A stretch of DNA of 64,000 bases, from contig OZ023195.1 of NCBI GenBank assembly GCA_963995505.1, positions 1,694,109-1,758,108 of the forward strand, written 5' to 3'. The stretch's first letter is position 1. Each line of letters opens with the position of its first letter. The notes beneath the pieces were generated by a model. It had not been told where the DNA came from. It did no database searches and saw nothing but the letters and a program-made list of their open reading frames with translations. Below, piece by piece: positions 52,326 through 63,305 of the stretch. A program made the translations under genes and the position numbers. Source of the stretch: Hypericum androsaemum (Eukaryota > Streptophyta > Magnoliopsida > Malpighiales > Hypericaceae).

Positions 52326-53078
52326 TTAAAGCAGCTTAATGCAATATTGATGATATATTGAAAAAATCATTTATGATCATGCATTCATGCATCTTTATAG
52401 AGATGGTAACTAAAAAACACTCGTCTATTCCTTGTTTTTATATGTTCGAGTCATTAGTTACGTATTTTTCCTTCGTTTTTGTTTTGTTTTCTGCCATTAT
52501 GTGGTAGTCAGTAATGAGCTAGATTTTAGTATTTGTTGTTGGAGATTTTTGGAGTTTTCCGGATGCTAGCGGATGGATGATTGGAAGGGGGACTAAAGTG
52601 CTAAAACTTGATCATGGTTCAAGGAAGAAATGCGATATCGGTCATCATTGAAAGCCTTCTTCATCGGGAGGCAAGAGTATGCGTCATATTACAATAGCAA
52701 TAATTTTATGCTCGAGCATCGGATAACAACAAATGACGTGTTATGGAAAGCGTGAAAGAAGATCTACATTTTGTTCACTAACAACCGATGTTAAAATCTG
52801 AGCAAAAGGTGGCCAAATTGAAAATACGAAGTCGCAACAGGTAATCTCCAACGAGCATACCAACTCAAAGCCTCAAATTACCAACGAGAGTGAATTCAAG
52901 TAGTAAGAAATTTAAATTTACTTAAAAGATCTTGAGATAAGTTTCACAAATACAAAAAATTCTATCGAAAGAGTCATCCTTAAAATGGAGTCCGACGGTA
53001 AGAACTTTAGAAAAGAAGACAGTCTCTACATCTACCAGCAAGGAAAGAAGACAAAACCTAGTCCCAACCAACATATAA

Positions 53079-53342
53079 TCAAGTTGACACTGAGATATCC
53101 CGAAATGCATAAAAGAAGAAGAGATCTATCTCCGGAGAAGAGAAAAACACTATTGGAGATTTCTTCGATGACCCTCTCGGGGCTACCCTTTTCTTCATTG
53201 GGGCTGGTGGGCAAGTTAGCATCTCCGGGATCATATATCTTTGAGCCATTGGAGGAGAGCAACATCCTTCTCCATTCTCTTCTCTCGTTGTTTCTTCGCC
53301 TTTAGACTTGGCTCTTCTGCCTATTGGTGGTGCCATATGCAT
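53079..53342 (-). CDS. SMR: SIAMESE-related cyclin-dependent kinase inhibitor
   Basis: A single exon of 87 residues (85 if the second ATG at 53336 is used). SMR proteins are nuclear, plant-specific inhibitors of cyclin-CDK complexes and promote endoreduplication or growth arrest. The family core is visible: GCCSPP..YMIPEMLTCPPAP followed by MKKRVAP, and at the end SPIVFFSSPEIDLFFFYAF, which matches the FFxPPDLExFF block. The first proline of that PPD block is serine here. Typical family length is 80-130 residues. ATG 53342 is the first true ATG in the frame. The opposite strand also has an open frame of 106 codons, which has no domain and is a shadow. Confidence 0.85.
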   Translation of the reverse strand: MHMAPPIGRRAKSKGEETTREENGEGCCSPPMAQRYMIPEMLTCPPAPMKKRVAPRGSSKKSPIVFFSSPEIDLFFFYAFRDISVST

Positions 53343-54341
53343 GTAAATGATGATCAATGTACTATATCCCTAACTGGCGTGAGATGTACTTTTAAGGGTT
53401 GGCGTTAGTATCCGGACACCTACCGATCCGACTAATCTAGGTTCGAGAATATGAACTTTAGGTTTTGAGATATATTTATGAAGGTTTCGCACCTCAAAGG
53501 CATTCAGCTACTAGATGGCAAAAGGAACGTTCCAAATTACCCACTTAACTACTATTTGAAGAGTTCAAAAGTTTCTGCTTATGGATCGAGTAATTCCAAA
53601 ATCATTACAGCAGCAAATAACTACTACCACTAGTTGGGGCGAGGGGGGGAATTTATCCATGAGTCAACCGAATCATGATAAGATTTGAGTGCTTTTTGAA
53701 AGGTAATAAGTCAAATAGTGAGCTCTGTGGCCCATCTTTTCTTATTGAAGTTTGATAAAGCAGAAGAACAAGAGCAGAGTTTGGTTGGTGTAGACATCAC
53801 CCCTATGGTCCACCATCTTTTCTAATTTTGTGTTTCTTTATGTTTTTAACTTTTTTTTAGTAATTAGGGAATTTATTACCAAGAAAAGGAAGAGAAAGTT
53901 TAAAAGGTTACAAAACATGCAGGCCCCACAGCCAACTAACCAACAAATAGTTAGCTAAATAGCCAACTAACCTGCCTAACTCTCTTAAGGTGCCTACCTT
54001 GACTTTATATTTTAGCACTCTTAACTCGTGTTGAAGAATGTTTGATCCAAGTGACTAGTTCCAATTTAAGAGTCACTGAAGTAAAAAAGATGTTCCAAAG
54101 TATGAAGAAACACAGTAACATTTTTTCCAAGAGGCATGTAGCACAATTAATTAATGCATTAGGTTCCTCAACATTGCATTTCTAAAAGTGAATCCAGAAT
54201 TACATCTTCAGCTCATTGTTAAGACTTGACACATACAGCTAAGTTAGGGTGAGAAATTGGCATACACCATTCTCAGAAGCAGTTCATGCCAAGCATTAAG
54301 TTAGTTCTACTGTCAGAACGAAAACAGAAGGCCGAAGGAAT
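53343..54341. other. Intergenic stretch between the SMR gene and the lectin receptor gene
   Basis: Contains the SMR promoter. Around 53895-53985 a short word AGCCAACTAACC is repeated. The right end is probably the 3' untranslated region of the lectin receptor gene. Confidence 0.4.
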
Positions 54342-56648
54342 CTATACTTCCGTCGAGCCAGGATCACCCGATTGTTCTGTACCTGGCTGCAGTGACTCAT
54401 CTCCCACGGATGACCTCTTGCGAGCGAATGGAGGCGGCGGTGGATCAACTCTAAGTACGCCTTCCAGCACCTTCACTACCTCATCCATTGAGGGTCTCAG
54501 ACGCTTGTCCTCTTGAAGGCACCAAAATGCAATCCTCAGGGTTCGCTCTAACACTTCGATGTCGACCTGGTCTGCGAGCCTTTTGTCCAGGACTCCTTCT
54601 GGGCACCCCTGAAACCATTCTTCGTAAGCCCATTGGCAAATGTTTGAAGCCTCTCGACGTCCGCTTACAAGTATCAGTACCATCTTGCCAAAATCCTCCA
54701 CGTCTTTTTCCCCACCACATGATGATGCCTCGGTACCGAGAAAACCAAGGCCGAACTCAGTCAACTTGGCCTCGAAACTTTTATCCAAGACCACGTTTTC
54801 ACAGTTCAAGTTTCCATGGGAAACGAATTCCCGACATTCGGTGTGCAGGTAGCATACAGCCCTTGCCACACTTGAACAGATCTCAACTCTACATCTCCAT
54901 GTCAATTTCTTACTCAAGCCATCATCTTCTAAGAATTTACTCACAGGACCATGCTTGACATATTCATAGACCAAGAACCTCCGGTTTAAATCGCAACAAT
55001 AGCCTGCCAGCTTAACCAAGTTCCTGTGATATATGCTCCCTATCTTTGAAACAGCAACTCGGAACTTCCTTTCATCAACAGCTACATCCATTTCTTTGAT
55101 GGCAACTGGCTGCTGGTTTGGAAGCACACCTCTGTATGTTCTTGGCCCAATCTGGTGCCTGAAGTTTCCTGTTATTTCCTCTATTTCTGCAGAAGATAGC
55201 ATCATCAAACCCTTTGAATTGTAACCTCGGAATGCTGATGCAGCTTTCTTCCATACTAAGTTTCTTCTTCTGTAGATGAAATAACCAATTACAAGCTGAA
55301 CCACAGCGAATACAACAAAAGTGCCCGAGGCTGCTCCAATTAGACAAGGAATACATAGCGTGTAAGATCGTCTGTGAGAAGACTGTGTAGGAGAAGATCT
55401 CTCACCATTGGGATCAACAGCTAAAGGATCTGAGCACTTTCTCACAAAAGATATTGAACTCAGAGAAGGGGCCGAGTACCCTGAAAGGAACGGAGTTGTC
55501 TTAATCCGGCATTGAGCAGTCCCATCATTTGTAAAGGTTGCAGCAGAACAAGCTGGATTCCTTTCGCACAAAGTTTTACAAAGCTGAGAACTGGCAGAAA
55601 AGATTGTCTCGTTCGTTGGGTAAATGCCATAGAGAAAGGTGTGGTGATATGTGATCATAACTGAATGAGACTCACAAGTCGGAGCCAAACACTTGCCGTT
55701 GGGATCAGAAGTCTCCTGGAAAGGGCACTGGCATTCAGGTGATCCCAAGGCATTATAAACACATACGCCACGCGGATAACAAGTTGCGAACACCTTACAC
55801 TGGTCCTCAACAGCTTGCCATACCGGCCTCCATGACTCAGAGGCTTCTGTCCATGAATACATTCGCAAATTACCATCAACATCTAACCTCAGAAACCGGA
55901 ATCCTCTGTACTCATCATGATCATCTCCAAACACAGACCAAACAGGCCTAGAATTTTGTCCCACAAGTTGAAGGGCTCCACCAGAGGAAAGAACAGCAGT
56001 AAGATTTGAACCAGAAGGGTCGCCACCGGTCCAGTAGATAACACTGCTCTCCCACCTCAGCTGCAATTGGCCCGAAGCATTCATATAAAGGGTGTAATAA
56101 CTTGAAACATCACTCTTACTCGCAGCTCTGAGTGTCCTATGGACAGGAAACTTCTGTGTCGGAAGAAGCGTATCCGAAGGATAATCAAAGCTTTGCCAAA
56201 CCACATCTTTCTCTCTGTTAAGCAAAACCAAGTTGCCATCGTCCCGCAGAAGGGCAGAAGCAACATCCAACTGGCTTGTGTTACTAGCCCAGGCAGTGAC
56301 CCTCTTAGGGGAATCAAGCAAGACCAGATCCCCATTCGGCATCAGCTCGAAGTAAGACGCATTTCCAACCGTGAAATCAGCTCCAGCGACCCAAACAACA
56401 GTTTGTTTGCCAACCGGAATAGAGTCCGAATTGAAACGAACGCCCACGCTATACTGGTACGGCTTATCACTACGTTCAAAGAATCCAATAGCATAATGTC
56501 CATTGGAGGAAACCCAGGAGTTGTTTTCCTCCACGGAAAGTTTCGAACCTAACGGGATTTGGGCAAGGGAAACATGAAGCAGGAAGAACCCAATAGAAAC
56601 ACATAGATGGACACTAGAATGGTGCAACACTTTGTCCTGTTCAAGCAT
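54342..56648 (-). CDS. G-type lectin/PAN receptor-like protein with a degenerate kinase domain
   Basis: One intronless frame of 768 residues from the ATG at 56648. Order: signal peptide about 1-30 (VSIGFFLLHVSLAQ), bulb-type lectin domain about 31-165, S-locus-glycoprotein-like part and cysteine-rich EGF-like stretch about 284-320, PAN domain about 325-405, one membrane span about 434-459, kinase-like domain about 498-732. It should sit in the plasma membrane with the lectin part outside. The kinase lysine is kept (VAIKEMD, 518), but the glycine loop is lost (IGPRTYRG), HRD is HGN (611-613) and DFG is EFG (631-633). So it is probably a pseudokinase that acts by binding. It resembles the Arabidopsis gene annotated as curculin-like lectin/PAN protein at At2g41890 (from memory). 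The ligand is unknown. Confidence 0.92.
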   Translation of the reverse strand: MLEQDKVLHHSSVHLCVSIGFFLLHVSLAQIPLGSKLSVEENNSWVSSNGHYAIGFFERSDKPYQYSVGVRFNSDSIPVGKQTVVWVAGADFTVGNASYFELMPNGDLVLLDSPKRVTAWASNTSQLDVASALLRDDGNLVLLNREKDVVWQSFDYPSDTLLPTQKFPVHRTLRAASKSDVSSYYTLYMNASGQLQLRWESSVIYWTGGDPSGSNLTAVLSSGGALQLVGQNSRPVWSVFGDDHDEYRGFRFLRLDVDGNLRMYSWTEASESWRPVWQAVEDQCKVFATCYPRGVCVYNALGSPECQCPFQETSDPNGKCLAPTCESHSVMITYHHTFLYGIYPTNETIFSASSQLCKTLCERNPACSAATFTNDGTAQCRIKTTPFLSGYSAPSLSSISFVRKCSDPLAVDPNGERSSPTQSSHRRSYTLCIPCLIGAASGTFVVFAVVQLVIGYFIYRRRNLVWKKAASAFRGYNSKGLMMLSSAEIEEITGNFRHQIGPRTYRGVLPNQQPVAIKEMDVAVDERKFRVAVSKIGSIYHRNLVKLAGYCCDLNRRFLVYEYVKHGPVSKFLEDDGLSKKLTWRCRVEICSSVARAVCYLHTECREFVSHGNLNCENVVLDKSFEAKLTEFGLGFLGTEASSCGGEKDVEDFGKMVLILVSGRREASNICQWAYEEWFQGCPEGVLDKRLADQVDIEVLERTLRIAFWCLQEDKRLRPSMDEVVKVLEGVLRVDPPPPPFARKRSSVGDESLQPGTEQSGDPGSTEV

Positions 56649-57440
56649 AGCTTGAAGCTTAGTTAAGCAAGGAAGGATGCACAGGGACCACTTGAAAGGC
56701 TCTAAGACTGTGACTAAACAGTAAGCTCATCAAGCTTCAGTCTTGACATCACAAGGAAGTAGACAAGACAAGAATTGAGGAACAGCTAAAAGATGTTCTA
56801 AACTTTAAGCACAATGCAGCTCAAGAAACAAGAAGAATCCAAGACAACATTTTTATCCACCCTCAAGGAACCAAGAACAAACAATAAGCTAGACACTAAA
56901 CCTAGGTAAAACACTTGAAACAACAAAACCAAGATGGGTTCCATTCCATTACAGCGGTCAACAAGCAAAACCCACATGGGAAATATTAAAAAAATGGGAA
57001 GAAAGATCCAACCTTTGACCAAGTGTGGATGATTGAGGAGTGAAAAAAAGACCCTTTTGGAAGAAATAAAAAAGGAGCATTTTTTCGAGACGAGGCAGGG
57101 GAGAAAATGGTGTACTTAGAAGAGGGACACACAAATTTGGTCTCTATGAAAAATTTGAACTCCTAGAAAAATTCCAATAAATTAGCTTCAGAGTCGCTGA
57201 AAATGACTAGTAAAGGAAAATGAGTGGACTTCTGCCAGGGAGGAAATGTGAAGAGACAATGTGGGTGGGTGGCTGAGGGTAAGGAGCTGTCTGTGGTTCT
57301 ATGGTTTGGAGGGAGCGAGTGAGTCTGTGACCGAGTGTGAATAGGAGGAAGGAATCTTGCAAGTTGTTGCTGCTTGTTCCTTTTTCGGGATAATAATTTT
57401 TTTAATTTATAACACATCATACCGATTAAATTAACTGACT
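56649..57440 (-). promoter_or_regulatory. 5' region of the lectin receptor gene
   Basis: Probable leader and promoter of the gene at 54342-56648. A small open frame on the minus strand at 57163-57420 shows no domain, and I take it as leader or chance. No TATA box is clear. Confidence 0.35.
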
Positions 57441-58265
57441 AATATAAATTTGAATTGGATAGAATATTTGAAATATGGTGAAAAATTTTTAACAAATATT
57501 TGACATTGTTATGTTGTTTAGCACTCGAACTCAGGATCTCATTGTTATTTGATTTAAGTATTTGTTGTGGATAACACATTATTTTGGGTTTGTTTTTTAT
57601 AAATTTTGTTCCCCTTTCTTCGAGTTTGAAAAGATTATTTTCTTGTGCTTCTCAAAAATAAATAAATACAAGACAAAATGATCATAGTCGATTATATTTG
57701 ATGAAATTGATAAATCAAGATAACTAAATATTGTTTAATTTCTCAAATTTTTCAGATCAAAATGATTAGTACCTAAATCCTAATTCTGACAACTTTTCGG
57801 ACAAGATATCACTAAATGTACAAAAATATCTTTTGCTCCAAAAATTACTTATTGCCGCTCCACGAATTGACATCACTGACAGTTGTGGATTGATGTTGTC
57901 GTGAGTGAACATATATAGCACCCCTTCGGTCATCCGGTAGATCTTTGCGAAGAACAACCCTAAATTTAAAATCAGTTTAGAAATAATCTAAAAGAATAAG
58001 ATTTCATATTGGACCGATCCCAATCACAAAAGGAACGAGTGCATTCGAACGTTTGCCATTTTATAAAATTTCCTATGCTGCTTCAAACAAATAATAAGAA
58101 GTACATGTAACAACAGTCATTTAGATCAACTTGATAGAAAGTTGTTATAGCTTAACCAGATTTTGAGTTCGAGTTATTGGATACGCAATAGTGTTAAATA
58201 TTTGTTGGGAGAGCATTGCCACCTTTTAATGGTTCTACCCAGCTTGAAATTGCATTACTCGGCTC
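57441..58265. other. AT-rich intergenic stretch with SINE-like words
   Basis: Near 58140-58250 the plus strand reads TATAGCTTAACCAGATTTTG, GAGTTCGAGTTATTGG and GTTGGGAGAGCATTGCC, like a tRNA-derived SINE. An inverted, weaker version lies near 57480-57545. No gene is seen. Confidence 0.35.
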
Positions 58266-60668
58266 TATGAGCCTCATACCAATTGGTTAAACAAAAAATA
58301 TATGTTTTAGCTTTAAATTACACTAAAGTAGTTAACTAACCTGGAGACTCATAGTAGTTGATATATGTTTTAGCTTCTGTTGTCAAGATTAAGATGTCAA
58401 TTCTTACTTTTATTCCGTGAAAGACCATAGTAAGCCGAAGACAAATGTTAAGGATGAGTGACAATTTGGTATTTATGGGAGCTAAGAGTATTTTGATATT
58501 TTTATTTTTGTGTCGCTGAAAGAATGGCCAGAATAATGTTTAGGGACTAATAAATTAAATTTAGTAAATACTAGGAACTAAATAATATTGAATTGCCATA
58601 ATTCATGGATTCAATCAAATAAGATACACCTATGACAATTTTATCCTAAATAAAATTTCATTGGATTCTCGTTTCCTATGTTCCTGGTTATACTATAAAG
58701 ACCTATTCTGTTGAAGAGATGAATGGTCGAATTAAATTCTGCCACGTATAAGACTTTAAATAAAGTGGAAGCCCGTGACAGGTAATATGCCGAAACCAGA
58801 TATTTTCTTAATATTCAAAAAAGGGTAAGGTCATTGGGATTCGCCCATCCTACCTTTCGCGTTCATTAGTTTTCGAAAATGATATTTCGTCTTTCATATT
58901 TGATTTTATTATATTATTAGGTCCTTTATTGACATCATCCACGATTTTTTTTATTTTTTGTTATTGAAATGACCTCTATACCCTTAGCAAAAAAATAAAA
59001 AAATAGAGGGGAACAATCCCGACGGTGAACGATCCGGACGGCAAGCACCAATCCCACCTCCCCGGCTATGAGCCTCATACCAATTGGTTAAACAAAAAAT
59101 ATATGTTTTAGCTTTAAATTACACTAAAGTAGTTAACTAACCTGGAGACTCATAGTAGTTGATATATGTTTTAGCTTCTGTTGTCAAGATTAAGATGTCA
59201 ATTCTTACTTTTATTCCGTGAAAGACCATAGTAAGCCGAAGACAAATGTTAAGGATGAGTGACAATTTGGTATTTATGGGAGCTAAGAGTATTTTGATAT
59301 TTTTATTTTTGTGTCGCTGAAAGAATGGCCAGAATAATGTTTAGGGACTAATAAATTAAATTTAGTAAATACTAGGAACTAAATAATATTGAATTGCCAT
59401 AATTCATGGATTCAATCAAATAAGATACACCTATGACAATTTTATCCTAAATAAAATTTCATTGGATTCTCGTTTCCTATGTTCCTGGTTATACTATAAA
59501 GACCTATTCTGTTGAAGAGATGAATGGTCGAATTAAATTCTGCCACGTATAAGACTTTAAATAAAGTGGAAGCCCGTGACAGGTAATATGCCGAAACCAG
59601 ATATTTTCTTAATATTCAAAAAAGGGTAAGGTCATTGGGATTCGCCCATCCTACCTTTCGCGTTCATTAGTTTTCGAAAATGATATTTCGTCTTTCATAT
59701 TTGATTTTATTATATTATTAGGTCCTTTATTGACATCATCCACGATTTTTTTTATTTTTTGTTATTGAAATGACCTCTATACCCTTAGCAAAAAAATAAA
59801 AAAATAGAGGGGAACAATCCCGACGGTGAACGATCCGGACGGCAAGCACCAATCCCACCTCCCCGGCTATGAGCCTCATACCAATTGGTTAAACAAAAAA
59901 TATATGTTTTAGCTTTAAATTACACTAAAGTAGTTAACTAACCTGGAGACTCATAGTAGTTGATATATGTTTTAGCTTCTGTTGTCAAGATTAAGATGTC
60001 AATTCTTACTTTTATTCCGTGAAAGACCATAGTAAGCCGAAGACAAATGTTAAGGATGAGTGACAATTTGGTATTTATGGGAGCTAAGAGTATTTTGATA
60101 TTTTTATTTTTGTGTCGCTGAAAGAATGGCCAGAATAATGTTTAGGGACTAATAAATTAAATTTAGTAAATACTAGGAACTAAATAATATTGAATTGCCA
60201 TAATTCATGGATTCAATCAAATAAGATACACCTATGACAATTTTATCCTAAATAAAATTTCATTGGATTCTCGTTTCCTATGTTCCTGGTTATACTATAA
60301 AGACCTATTCTGTTGAAGAGATGAATGGTCGAATTAAATTCTGCCACGTATAAGACTTTAAATAAAGTGGAAGCCCGTGACAGGTAATATGCCGAAACCA
60401 GATATTTTCTTAATATTCAAAAAAGGGTAAGGTCATTGGGATTCGCCCATCCTACCTTTCGCGTTCATTAGTTTTCGAAAATGATATTTCGTCTTTCATA
60501 TTTGATTTTATTATATTATTAGGTCCTTTATTGACATCATCCACGATTTTTTTTATTTTTTGTTATTGAAATGACCTCTATACCCTTAGCAAAAAAATAA
60601 AAAAATAGAGGGGAACAATCCCGACGGTGAACGATCCGGACGGCAAGCACCAATCCCACCTCCCCGGC
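58266..60668. repeat. 801-bp unit in three tandem copies
   Basis: Copies: 58266-59066, 59067-59867 and 59868-60668. Landmarks such as CACTAAAGTAGTTAACTAACC (20 of its bases at 58321, 59122 and 59923) are exactly 801 bp apart. I compared the copies by eye and found no difference. Each unit carries about 550 bp of flank and then the left end of the MULE with its interior start. The outer junctions share CGGC (CTCGGCTC|TATGAG on the left, CCCCGGC at the ends), a short homology that could have started the duplication. Confidence 0.93.
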
Positions 60669-61528
60669 GTTCTTGCTCAACCCGAAAACAAATATTGCCC
60701 GTACATCTTGTCGGTAACTTTCTCAACTACGACAAGGACGTCTGCTGCATTAACCTCACCGACCACTACCCCCACGTCGTGTCAGAGGACTGCCAGAATG
60801 GCGCCTCTAGAATTTCGATTTTGTGTTGTTTTGCTCATATCCTGGCTTTTTGATTCATCTCATCGACAAGGCCCCTGGATTTCTTGTTGGTCAAAAAGGC
60901 AATGTCGGACGGGGTCCTGTGTCAATCTCCATCTTTCCCATTGACACACTACCACAATCGATTTCCCGTAGGTTGTTAAGGTCGCCGGGCTCACTGTACG
61001 TCGTCGTCTCGTCAATCATATGCATCAGCTCATACCCACAACACTGACGGTCAATTGGCGACAGTTCTACCACGACAGAAGAGGAAGGGAGCCAGGATGA
61101 GACAGAGAAGGCGGTTAATTGGGGAGAGATACTGACCTAGGGTGTTACTCCAATGCGAAATTGGCCGGGCGGGGTGGTCTCTGTGCCGGTGGACATATGG
61201 TTCTTCTCGACACTTAGATCGATGGCTCTTTGGACATGCGATTCTGAGAAACGTGCCAATCCAATGTCGATATTGCTGACTCATATGGTTTGATTTTGGT
61301 GTTCGCCGAAGAAGATAACTAGAGGTCGGCCGGAGATAAGGAAACAATTGGTGTAAGGGTATAAAAGTTATTTCATAGATAAAATAACAATAAAATAGTC
61401 AATGACGTCAGCGAAGGACCCGAGAGTATAATAAAACCGAACACGGGAGATAGAAAAATTATTTCTAGAAACTGAAGGACGCGAAAGATAAGATGACCTA
61501 ATCCTAAAGATCTGAGAATAATTTACCC
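60425..61528. mobile_element. MULE-type DNA transposon with GC-rich interior (Pack-MULE-like)
   Basis: Both ends start GGGTAA when read inward. The arms (left about 60425-60600, right about 61350-61528) share CTTTCGCGT, TTTTATTATA, GGTCCTT..TGACRTCAT and TTGTTATT in order. The 9-bp target duplication TTCAAAAAA is perfect (60416-60424 and 61529-61537), as Mutator-like elements make. There is no transposase. The interior (about 60600-61350) is GC-rich and has coding-like composition, which suggests captured host gene pieces. The donor is not recognised; the minus strand at 61073-60891 reads ETTTYSEPGDLNNLREIDCG, which I could not place. Confidence 0.85.
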
Positions 61529-61537
61529 TTCAAAAAA

Positions 61538-63065
61538 CTATAGCTATTTTTCTTTCCGTCCATAGCAGTTTAATTAATTAATAGTTGGGATAAAGATTAA
61601 AAATTGGAGAGGTCAAAATGTTATATTTATAGTGGGTGAGTTTAGGTGATGCTATCTTGACCAACTTAATGAAATCGATGTTAACATAATTTTTTTATAA
61701 ATCTAAACCGTCAGTTTCACAGTTCTATTAAAAAATTGTTAGTTTAGAAGTGTCGCGGTTAGAATTTCATACGAGCGATTTCCTAAATTTGGTGATTTTA
61801 AAATTTCAACTTTGTACATTTATTCTAAAAAAGTGACCATCATACGGGAAACAAAAACCTCAAACATAAAATTATTGATCAAATATTTTACAAAGTCACG
61901 TGGTGGGTAGATAACTCATTTTTTTACTTTTTATGCTAGCTACCAATCAAAATAGGATTGTCAAAATTAGAGTTAGCATGATATCTAATAAAAGTCGATT
62001 GAAAAAAAATTATTTCAAACGTTAACAAATAAAGAGATGGAAATTTGATTTTTGAATTATCAAAACAAGAGGTTGTTCTAAGACACACCCAATATTATAC
62101 GATGACCTCTCTTCATCATTGCTTGAAAAGTTAACAGCCAATTATCATTTGTCTAACAATTGCTCGTAAACATAACAATTGCCTCCTAAATATTGGATAA
62201 CCTACAAATTTATTATTGATCCCTTAATTAGTTTTTTGCCAAAGAGAAAAGCAAAGAGAAACTAGAAAGATGATGTTCTTCAGGAGGAGGTCTTGGCATA
62301 GGCATAGAAGTTTGCAATTGTTTCTTGCTTCTCTTGGGAGGAGGATGCCTCTTTTATTTTCCAAGTGATTAAAGATGTGATATTTTAATTCTTTGATCTT
62401 CCTTGGTTAAAGACCATTGGGTTTTTCATTGGTTATGGATTCTTCTTTGGGTGGTTTTGGTCCTTTTGGTGGTGTGGTATTAGGAACTTGTGCTAGATAG
62501 TGTTTATCTTTATTTTTGCTTAGATAGATATCTATCTAGTATTTTAGGTACCGTGTATTTATTCTGTTATAAATACTCTGTAATTACTTTTTGATGAATT
62601 TAATATAATTTTACTTATAAAAAACTAGAAAGCACACGGGCAATGAGCTTTTGCGATTTTTTTTTGTTGAGAAAAATGAGCTTTTGCGATCGTGGGTCGT
62701 TCCTTTTGCGATCTCGGTTTTTGCAGTTTGATAGTTTTGGTTGGTTTGATGTACACTCCTACTCTTAGTGACTTGTATAGACATCGAGCTTTTAACAACT
62801 CCAACAATTTTATCAAAAAAAAAACATTTTACTACCTCGAAACCATGAATTATTATTGTTATTAAAAGAACGAGAAAGTCTAAAAGAGTTGTGCACTATC
62901 GAACTCTATTTAAGGGATGGTTCTGGCAAAAGTACATTTTAGTAAGGCTTGCATTTTTAAACAACTTCAAATCATTTAGTAATTAGAGTAAGGGAGCCTT
63001 GTAGAAGAAATTGAATTGTAACATAAATAAGAAAATCTTCAAAGATCTCGAAAATCTTCGAAGAC
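61538..63065. other. AT-rich intergenic stretch
   Basis: No gene recognised. Around 62460-62630 the sequence has a TTTGATGAATTTAATATAATT tail-like end (20 bases at 62591), similar in style to decayed retroelement ends, but I cannot assign it. Confidence 0.4.
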
Positions 63066-63073
63066 CTCGAAAA

Positions 63074-63297
63074 CAGGGGCGGAGCCAGAAAATTTGAAGA
63101 GTGGGGAGAATATAATTTTTTGAGCTCAATTAGTATATGATAAGTTGGTAACTGGCCATTCTGATTTCGATTTTTAGGTTGATTAAATTTTTAGTGGAGT
63201 CAATTTCTAATTTTAGTAGAGACATACATTAAAAAATATACCTAATTATCAAACATAAAAAAAATTGAGCGCTTCTCTTAACCTTCCTCCGCCCCTG
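63074..63297. mobile_element. hAT-type MITE with an 8-bp target duplication
   Basis: 224 bp long. Ends are CAGGGGCGGAGCCAG and, inverted, CAGGGGCGGAGGAAGG. The flank CTCGAAAA is identical at 63066-63073 and 63298-63305. An 8-bp duplication and CAGGG ends are typical of hAT elements. There is no coding capacity. Confidence 0.9.
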
Positions 63298-63305
63298 CTC
63301 GAAAA

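Larger units (their letters stand above)
48194..53078. other. Intergenic stretch between the NF-YA and SMR genes
   Basis: Mostly AT-rich. It holds a 73-bp tandem pair (49750-49895), a GC-rich, promoter-like block (50650-51140) and a SINE-like relic (52240-52325). No further coding exon is recognised. Confidence 0.45.

Noticed and set aside
52985..53305. Plus-strand open frame of 106 codons
   Set aside because: It is opposite the SMR gene and shows no domain.
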